Assembly (NCBI GenBank): GCA_013375355.1 | Contig: JABXJV010000080.1 | Location: 1-5,760, forward strand | From: Candidatus Helarchaeota archaeon | GTDB taxonomy: Archaea > Asgardarchaeota > Lokiarchaeia > Helarchaeales > JABXJV01 | Reading direction: 5' to 3' | Length of the DNA: 5,760 nt | Shown here: one piece after another, positions 1 to 4,381 of the stretch | Layout of the letters: each line of letters opens with the position of its first letter | Position numbering within the stretch: the stretch's first letter is position 1 | The notes under the pieces: model-generated | Told to the model about the DNA's origin: nothing | Database searches by the model: none | What the model saw: only the letters and a program-made list of their open reading frames with translations | Program-made: the position numbers and the translations under genes

Positions 1-468
1 CCCGTGACCACAGGAAGTTCTGTGTATTCTTCTCCCGCGCTCGGGGACATTGATAATGATGGATTGGTCGAGATTATCGTTGGATCAAATGATTATTGTA
101 TATATGCATTTAATTACATCGGTCATTATGATAGTTCTCTCTATCCTTGGCCGCAATTTCACCAGAATAATAAAAACACGGGTCTATATCAGACAATAAG
201 TAGTCCTTCACAACTGGAATTACCATCAATTTTAATCATTCCTCAAGAGAGTAGTGTTCTCGACTTATTACTAACACCACTTGGTCTAGGAATTATTTCC
301 ATTATCGGAATAACATTTTGTATAATAGGTTCGCGTCTAATAAATTACAACAAAAAAATTAAAGAAAACAATAAAGCAATCAAAGAGTTACATAAAAAAA
401 TCAGAAAGAGATCAGTCGCAAAGACACCTTCAAAAACTTCTGCAGAAAAGAAAAGGATAAAGCGATAA
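1..468 (+). CDS. C-terminal end of a membrane-anchored FG-GAP/VCBS-repeat surface protein (5' end outside window)
   Basis: The frame is open from the first base, so the gene begins upstream; the GTG at position 4 is only an internal valine codon. Counting from that codon, residues 9-37 form a typical FG-GAP/VCBS blade: SPALGDIDNDG, with a calcium-loop DxDxDG at 15-20, then a hydrophobic strand VEIIVGS and a closing strand. The segment WPQFHQNNKNTG at 49-60 is the kind of Trp/His/Gly stretch that often closes such propellers. A Ser/Pro-containing linker follows, then one membrane helix at about 88-113 and a Lys/Arg-rich tail of about 40 residues, presumably cytoplasmic. The family consists of extracellular calcium-binding beta-propellers used for adhesion or ligand binding. 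I infer a surface protein anchored at its C-terminus; its ligand is unknown. The next gene converges on it and is also membrane anchored. The domain class is fairly sure, the role is not. Confidence 0.8.
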   Translation, partial: PVTTGSSVYSSPALGDIDNDGLVEIIVGSNDYCIYAFNYIGHYDSSLYPWPQFHQNNKNTGLYQTISSPSQLELPSILIIPQESSVLDLLLTPLGLGIISIIGITFCIIGSRLINYNKKIKENNKAIKELHKKIRKRSVAKTPSKTSAEKKRIKR

Positions 469-484
469 TTAATCTCAAATCCCC

Positions 485-525
485 TTTTTTTTCAATTATA
501 TAGAGGTATTTACCCCAATTTTTTT
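485..525 (+). terminator. Oligo-T terminator region after the FG-GAP gene
   Basis: An 8-T run preceded by CCCC lies at 485-492, 17 bases after the stop codon, and a second run of 7 T lies at 519-525. There is no GC-rich hairpin. Archaeal RNA polymerase terminates at such T-runs without a hairpin, so this is a plausible terminator pair in the 164-bp convergent spacer (469-632). I see nothing else in that spacer. Confidence 0.45.
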
Positions 526-632
526 ACATTATATCATTACTGTTTTTCATATAAAATTTTTAACATAAAATAATTAGTTTTTATATCTAAACTATTCCAA
601 AATTCATTTAAATAAAAACTGTAACTAATGTG

Positions 633-1475
633 TTATTTTTGATTTTTCTTTTTAATAATAGTGATGTAATAGATTATTAAGAATAAGATAGTAGTAGTCC
701 CTATACTAATTATGATTACATGCATATCCCTGATCGTTGGGTTTGTAGAAGTTATTAATAGTAAAGTAGATAGTAAAGAAATTTCATTATCAATTTTTCC
801 ATGTTCGAAATATTGTATAGAATTATTTGCAAAGAAGTTAGGACTTCCATCGAATGATACCCTTATTGCTACTCTACCTTTGGGTAATTTTGTTGTATTA
901 AATGTGTAGTTTGAAATCCCTTTAATGTTAGTAAAATTCGATCCCAGAAATATCCAACTACCCTTGTTATAATATTCAAATTGTAAAGATATATTATAAA
1001 GACTCCACCAATCGGAGTCTGTAATTTGTGCAGTAATAGTTATATTATCTGTTAGATTCGCATTTGGAATCGGTGAAACTATAATTTGTGTTGGTTTTTT
1101 ACAATTTTGGAGAGTAGGATCTCCAAACAAGTTAGTACCTTCTGTATAATTACCCCAAAAATAATTATTTCCCATCCATTGCCAAGGTGTAGGGAACGGT
1201 TCTCTAAATCCCGTGGGATACTTATTAGTTTTGTAACCTCTCGAATACATTTTCTTCCAAGCTTCACCAATTGAATCCCCACCAGAAAGATCTTTATAGA
1301 AATCATGTGTTCCATACCAAAACCCTCCTTCTCTAGAACATGAAATCGAGACTTGTCCAGAAGTGTTGCCAAATATATACCATCCCGCAAGGTAATTTGG
1401 ATAAGTAAAATCCCCAGCCTTGCAATTATAAAGGTTGTAAAATTCTATATTTTTCTGAGTTTGATTTATCTCCAA
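633..1475 (-). CDS. C-terminal fragment of a membrane-anchored C25 (gingipain)-type peptidase, probably a 5'-truncated pseudogene
   Basis: Numbering starts at the TTG codon at 1475. Residues 10-60 read like the end of a C25 caspase-fold catalytic domain: FYNLYNCKAGDF, in which Cys18 lies where the catalytic Cys of the family is expected, then a NYLAGWYIF segment, a small beta strand, and SREGGFW in place of the usual GSTKTG-like loop. SIGEAW (68-73) and LFGDPTL (116-122) are the usual closing motifs of this domain. An Ig-like beta domain (about 128-222) and one membrane helix (about 252-274) with a KKKNQK tail follow. The N-terminal half, which should carry the catalytic His, is missing. The frame stays open only to 1526, with a TAA at 1527-1529. 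No ATG, ribosome site or promoter is visible there, and the stretch upstream of the TTG (…SLDTITW) still looks like peptidase sequence, so TTG is probably not a real start. I read it as a decayed remnant; an alternative is a short expressed fragment. The family match is good, activity is unlikely. Confidence 0.7.
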   Translation of the reverse strand: MEINQTQKNIEFYNLYNCKAGDFTYPNYLAGWYIFGNTSGQVSISCSREGGFWYGTHDFYKDLSGGDSIGEAWKKMYSRGYKTNKYPTGFREPFPTPWQWMGNNYFWGNYTEGTNLFGDPTLQNCKKPTQIIVSPIPNANLTDNITITAQITDSDWWSLYNISLQFEYYNKGSWIFLGSNFTNIKGISNYTFNTTKLPKGRVAIRVSFDGSPNFFANNSIQYFEHGKIDNEISLLSTLLLITSTNPTIRDMHVIIISIGTTTILFLIIYYITIIKKKNQK

Positions 1476-1495
1476 CCATGTGATAGTGTCTAGAG

Positions 1496-1903
1496 ATGGT
1501 TCAATTTGATGTGTGGTCTGAAAATATTAGGGCAGTTCAGAAAAAATTTACCAATAAAGATGAAATTGAGTTTATTAAATCTTTAAATATCTTTTTTTAC
1601 CGCCTATTCAGTACAAGGACTTGTATAAATATCATGAAATTTTGGTTCCAGAAAGGAAAGGAATCAAATAATCTTATCTATTTTAAAAAGATATTAAAAT
1701 TTACGAAGAAAAATATAAATAAAATTGAATTTAATGATATTAAATTAGCTACAGAATATTTTGAAATTCTTTATGAAACTCGTAGGTTGTTAAATTGGGA
1801 TAATTCGCATTATAGAAGAATACTAATTAATCTATATAAACAAACAGGCAATTATCAAAAATTATATGCTTTTAAGAGTAGAATTCGAAGGTTCGGAAAA
1901 TGA
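1496..1903 (+). CDS. Hypothetical helical protein, possibly TPR-like at its C-terminus
   Basis: I do not recognise this 135-residue protein. It starts at ATG 1496 and has codon use like the neighbouring genes (A/T-rich third positions, AGA/AAA/ATA common), so it is probably coding. It is rich in Lys, Asn, Phe, Tyr and Ile, strongly basic and predicted all-helical, with no signal peptide or clear membrane segment. Residues about 84-131 look like paired helices; the last pair (RRILINLYKQTGNYQKLYAF) has the Leu/Tyr/Gly/Tyr/Phe spacing of a tetratricopeptide-type repeat, though one repeat is too little for a firm call. The start overlaps the open frame of the peptidase remnant on the other strand. 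A TATA-like stretch (1444-1453) and a weak GTGA (1480-1483) lie inside that remnant. It may itself be the tail of a longer TPR protein. The coiled-coil gene follows 55 bases downstream on the same strand. Confidence 0.55.
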   Translation: MVQFDVWSENIRAVQKKFTNKDEIEFIKSLNIFFYRLFSTRTCINIMKFWFQKGKESNNLIYFKKILKFTKKNINKIEFNDIKLATEYFEILYETRRLLNWDNSHYRRILINLYKQTGNYQKLYAFKSRIRRFGK

Positions 1904-1914
1904 TGTTAGAGTCC

Positions 1915-1951
1915 CTTTAAATCATTATACAAAAATAAATTAAAAAAGTGA
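1915..1951 (+). promoter_or_regulatory. Possible promoter and weak ribosome site of the coiled-coil gene
   Basis: The 55-base gap before the coiled-coil ATG holds a TTTAAAT box at about 1915-1921 and a TTATAC at 1925-1930, either of which could act as a TATA element. GTGA at 1948-1951 matches the 3' part of the archaeal Shine-Dalgarno consensus GGAGGTGA, with 7 bases to the ATG. Such boxes are common by chance at this base composition, and the gene could instead be read through from the upstream ORF. Confidence 0.3.
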
Positions 1952-1958
1952 ATTAATA

Positions 1959-3119
1959 ATGAATAGCTTGAAAAGAAAGAAAGAACAGCTTGAAAAGAAA
2001 GAACAAGAGCTTAGAGAGAGGGAATTAAAACTAGAAAGATTAATGGCAAAAGTAAAAACTGCCGCTTTAGAGTTTGATCAAAACATACAAGATATAGAAA
2101 CCCGTAAAGAAAGTTTATCTGCAAGAGAATTGGAGCTTAGACAAAAGTATGAAAATATGAAGAATTTAATGCAAGAAAATGAAATTAAAAAACAACAGAT
2201 GAGCGGAAAACTACAAGAATTGATGAATTTAAAGGAAAAAATTGTAAATAAGGAAAGCGAGGTTCAAGCAAAAGAAGAAGATTTCAATAAGATACAAAAA
2301 GAACTTACCAATGAGGCACAACGAATTGAAAAAGAATTTGTAGAAGCAAAATCTGAATTGCATAAACAAAACCAAAAACTACAGAACTTTAGCTCATTTG
2401 AAAAAAACTATGAAACTAAATTACAGGAACTTAAGAAGAAAAAAAATACAATTGAACAACTTAAAAAAGAGATAGAAACTAAAACAAAATCTAACCGAAA
2501 ATTAGAGGCTGAAATTGGGCAACAGCATAAAGTTATAGAAGCTAAGGAAGAAGAGTTAAATCGAAAATTAGGAAGCATTAAAACAGAATTAGAACAAATA
2601 AATGTGAAATATAATGAACTGAAGAAAAAATCAGATGAATTCGGGAATGTTGAAGAGAAATTAAAAATAAAAGAAAAAGAGATAAAGGATAAAAATCAGG
2701 AAATCAATAAGGTAAAAAAAGATATCGATATTACTTACAAAGATATACAAAAAAAAGAGTCTGAATTACGGAATCTTAAAGTTGCGGTTAATAGACTTAA
2801 AGAAGTTGAAGAAAATCTAACTGAAATTAAAGGAAAATATGAAAAAGTCATCGAAGAAAGTGAAGATTATGATAAAAAATTGAAGGATATAAAAGCTAAA
2901 ATTACAGAATTAAAAAACAAACAAAGAGAAATCCAGACAAAAGAAAAAGATTTAGAAAAAAGATATCAAAGTATTTTACAGAAGAAACAAGATTTTGTTA
3001 AATATACAGTAGAGATGAGGGAAAAAGAAGAAAAATTTAAAGAAAAATATGAAAAAATAGCAAATATGAAGGAAAAAGTATTGAAAGAGGAAAGAGAATT
3101 AGAGGAGAAACAGTCTTAG
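1959..3119 (+). CDS. Long all-coiled-coil protein (386 residues)
   Basis: The whole chain is predicted coiled coil with no globular domain, signal peptide or membrane helix. It is dominated by Lys, Glu, Leu, Ile, Gln and Asn, has five Gly and two His, and no Pro, Cys or Trp. The residues at positions 4, 11, 18 … 277 (every seventh) are hydrophobic in 36 of 40 cases (exceptions N74, A130, Q137, N179); the stripe then moves by one residue to 283, 290 … 381, where 15 of 15 are hydrophobic. KExEL-like motifs recur in phase (residues 14, 98, 105, 196, 238, 266, then 328 and 356). If fully helical it would be a rod of roughly 57 nm. Resemblance to SMC, Rad50 or myosin rods would be compositional only: no ATPase head or hinge is present. 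The ATG follows a weak GTGA (1948-1951, 7-base spacing). Likely a cytoplasmic structural, tether or scaffold protein; function unknown. Confidence 0.85.
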   Translation: MNSLKRKKEQLEKKEQELRERELKLERLMAKVKTAALEFDQNIQDIETRKESLSARELELRQKYENMKNLMQENEIKKQQMSGKLQELMNLKEKIVNKESEVQAKEEDFNKIQKELTNEAQRIEKEFVEAKSELHKQNQKLQNFSSFEKNYETKLQELKKKKNTIEQLKKEIETKTKSNRKLEAEIGQQHKVIEAKEEELNRKLGSIKTELEQINVKYNELKKKSDEFGNVEEKLKIKEKEIKDKNQEINKVKKDIDITYKDIQKKESELRNLKVAVNRLKEVEENLTEIKGKYEKVIEESEDYDKKLKDIKAKITELKNKQREIQTKEKDLEKRYQSILQKKQDFVKYTVEMREKEEKFKEKYEKIANMKEKVLKEERELEEKQS

Positions 3120-3132
3120 AACGCACTTATTA

Positions 3133-3143
3133 TTTTTTATTTT
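3133..3143 (+). terminator. Oligo-T stretch after the coiled-coil gene
   Basis: A run of 6 T (3133-3138) followed by A and 4 T (3140-3143) starts 14 bases after the coiled-coil stop codon. It fits an archaeal T-run terminator. No hairpin precedes it. Confidence 0.4.
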
Positions 3144-3219
3144 AAAATAGATATAAGATACTCTAAATTCATTATTTCCCTGAACTATTTGTTATACCAT
3201 TAGTTTTTCATCCCTTTTC

Positions 3220-3393
3220 CTATGTCTTGGAACTTGACTTTTTTATTTTCCAAGCAAGGATGACAGCAATAACAGCACAACAAATAATTCCAACAATGAG
3301 CACAATTTGAAATGGCTCTATATTATTCCTCCGACCTGTTAATACCCATTGAATCGCGTAGAAAATATCAAGGGATTCAGACGGGTTTGGCAT
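3220..3393 (-). CDS. Small single-pass membrane protein (57 residues) or tail of a decayed gene
   Basis: A 57-residue ORF runs from ATG 3393 to TAG at 3220-3222. Residues 1-27 are polar (MPNPSESLDIFYAIQW…), 28-48 are one strong membrane helix (FQIVLIVGIICCAVIAVILAW), and the last nine are KIKKSSSKT. The basic tail predicts outside-N/inside-C, the same end as the FG-GAP and peptidase proteins in this window. A TATA-like CTATAAAG (3425-3432, minus strand) would place transcription only about 10 bases before the ATG, and no Shine-Dalgarno is present, so a nearly leaderless mRNA is possible. Upstream in frame are Pro-rich codons (PCPPP) and then TGA; in another frame a run VIIWDDHV begins at GTG 3425. 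The two could once have been joined, making this the tail of a frameshifted gene. Apart from this ORF and the T-runs at either end, I see nothing in 3120-3535. Confidence 0.45.
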   Translation of the reverse strand: MPNPSESLDIFYAIQWVLTGRRNNIEPFQIVLIVGIICCAVIAVILAWKIKKSSSKT

Positions 3394-3519
3394 AGGAGGA
3401 GGACATGGTCATCCCATATAATCACTTTATAGCTCTTTTAATTAGTGTATAATATGATGAATTACTCTTAAAAATTTTAATTTATTGAATACGAATTGTA
3501 TAAAAAATTAAGTTTATAT

Positions 3520-3531
3520 AAAAAGAAAAAA
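3520..3531 (-). terminator. Oligo-T terminator after the DUF998-like gene
   Basis: On the minus strand the stop codon is followed within 5 bases by TTTTTT, C, TTTTT (plus-strand A-runs at 3526-3531 and 3520-3524). This is a good candidate for an archaeal T-run terminator. No hairpin is needed or seen. Confidence 0.5.
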
Positions 3532-3535
3532 GGAA

Positions 3536-4174
3536 CTAAGATTCCATTTTAAATACATAGTATAACAATAGGGCAACAAAACCTAAAGCGGTTATAACTG
3601 TTATCCATTCCATTAATGGTGAACCAGTCATCAAAAAGAATATATTGAACACAATTGCCCCAAAGCCATAAATGCTAGTGATTTTCATAAAATTATCGTC
3701 ATCCCATAATGCATAGCTTGCAAGTCCCATTAAAATAAGGATCAGTTGGAAAAATATTGCTGACCAAAGTCCGTGTAATGGTTCAGGAGCATTTTCACTG
3801 AAAGTTCCTATCATTATTAATGCAAAAGCAGATGCAAAACCAAGTACCCTTGTTAATTTTAAAATCTGAGGGTGAGGATTTTCCTCCCAGAACTGGGAAA
3901 TTCCAAAGAAGAACGGTATCATCGCGATTCCGATAATTATTAAGCCGTAATTAAAGAAATCTGCTCCCTTGGGATTAAAAATATAATTTCCTAAGTCGCT
4001 CATATAATTATCCACCATACTATATGGACCCATAATCCAATAGTGTAAGGGTCCAAGATTTATGTTGAAGCTTGGCCATAATGCTATGGCAATTGGAATA
4101 AAAATTGAAAAAAGAACTATCATCAAAATACCAGCTAAATAACTTATAGGCCATTTTAAGGGGTTTAAATCCAT
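3536..4174 (-). CDS. Six-helix integral membrane protein, DUF998-like
   Basis: This 212-residue protein has six predicted membrane helices at about 10-33, 73-94, 107-125, 134-156, 164-184 and 188-208. Two landmarks match the DUF998 family: MSDLGN (58-63) in the loop before helix 2, and a GTFSENAPEPLHGLWSAIFF stretch (123-142), where the acidic residue, Pro and His lead into helix 4. Length and topology fit that family, which is found widely in archaea and bacteria and has no established reaction that I know of. The start is ATG 4174, supported by AGGAG at 4185-4189 ten bases upstream; the gene appears complete and stops just before T-runs. It diverges from an acyl-CoA dehydrogenase and shares its intergenic region, so a role near lipid or membrane metabolism is possible but is only inferred from position. 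The membrane topology is sure; the family call is by motif memory only. Confidence 0.75.
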   Translation of the reverse strand: MDLNPLKWPISYLAGILMIVLFSIFIPIAIALWPSFNINLGPLHYWIMGPYSMVDNYMSDLGNYIFNPKGADFFNYGLIIIGIAMIPFFFGISQFWEENPHPQILKLTRVLGFASAFALIMIGTFSENAPEPLHGLWSAIFFQLILILMGLASYALWDDDNFMKITSIYGFGAIVFNIFFLMTGSPLMEWITVITALGFVALLLYYVFKMES

Positions 4175-4184
4175 TTTTTAATTT

Positions 4185-4235
4185 CTCCTGGTTAAAATCT
4201 TTTTAAACTATATCAAGAAAAAGAGTTTATAAAAA
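4185..4235 (-). promoter_or_regulatory. Promoter and ribosome site of the DUF998-like gene
   Basis: On the minus strand TTTTTATAAA (4226-4235) is a good TATA-like box about 55 bases before the start codon, which would give a leader of roughly 25-30 bases. AGGAG (4185-4189) is the Shine-Dalgarno, 10 bases from the ATG, and decides the start. The sequence AGGAGAAATTAAAAA before this ATG is nearly the same as that before the divergent dehydrogenase. Confidence 0.5.
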
Positions 4236-4312
4236 TTTTGAGGCATATGGAGTTAAATTGTTAAAAAACGAATCGTAATAATTATGTAGATTTTTAGCAT
4301 AAAGTAAAAATA

Positions 4313-4332
4313 AATTATTTTTCAAAATAATT
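4313..4332. repeat. Perfect 9-bp inverted repeat beside the dehydrogenase TATA box (candidate operator)
   Basis: AATTATTTT, a 2-base spacer TC, and AAAATAATT form a perfect dyad of 20 bases. It ends three bases before the TATA stretch at 4335-4345, so a protein bound here would cover the TFB-recognition (BRE) position. The A/T-only arms make chance a real possibility. Confidence 0.4.
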
Positions 4333-4334
4333 AG

Positions 4335-4372
4335 TATATATTTTTCATTTATTAATAATTTAAAATGAGGAG
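4335..4372 (+). promoter_or_regulatory. Promoter and ribosome site of the acyl-CoA dehydrogenase gene
   Basis: TATATATTTTT (4335-4345) is a TATA box about 40-47 bases before the ATG, which implies a start of transcription near 4360-4365 and a short leader. GAGGAG (4367-4372) is a strong Shine-Dalgarno, 9 bases before ATG 4382, and fixes the start. The 9-bp dyad at 4313-4332 lies directly upstream. Confidence 0.55.
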
Positions 4373-4381
4373 AAATTAAAA

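Noticed and set aside
712..909. 65-codon ORF on the plus strand opposite the peptidase fragment.
   Set aside because: It runs antisense to recognisable Ig-domain and membrane-helix codons, has no ribosome site and an unlikely composition.
1000..1020. Hairpin AGACTCC-7 bases-GGAGTCT.
   Set aside because: It falls within the Ig-like domain codons of the same gene, has no T-run after it on either strand, and is short enough to be chance.
1106..1127. Hairpin TTTGGAGA-6 bases-TCTCCAAA.
   Set aside because: It lies inside the peptidase fragment, across the conserved FGDPTLQ codons, so codon choice explains it; nothing ties it to termination or regulation.
1959..3119. Reading the coiled-coil gene as an SMC or Rad50-type ATPase.
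   Set aside because: There is no Walker A, Walker B, ABC signature or hinge, and the gene has its own complete start and stop; the resemblance is compositional.
3397..3452. GGAGGAGG followed closely by ATG at 3405 on the plus strand, giving a 15-codon ORF that could be a leader peptide.
   Set aside because: The spacing to the ATG is too short for a good ribosome site, no gene follows on that strand, and the purine run is simply the complement of the CCT/TCC codons of the minus-strand ORF.
4175..4381. A CRISPR leader, riboswitch or small RNA in the divergent intergenic region.
   Set aside because: There are no direct repeats, no GC-containing stems and no riboswitch-like conserved blocks; promoters plus the dyad account for what can be seen.
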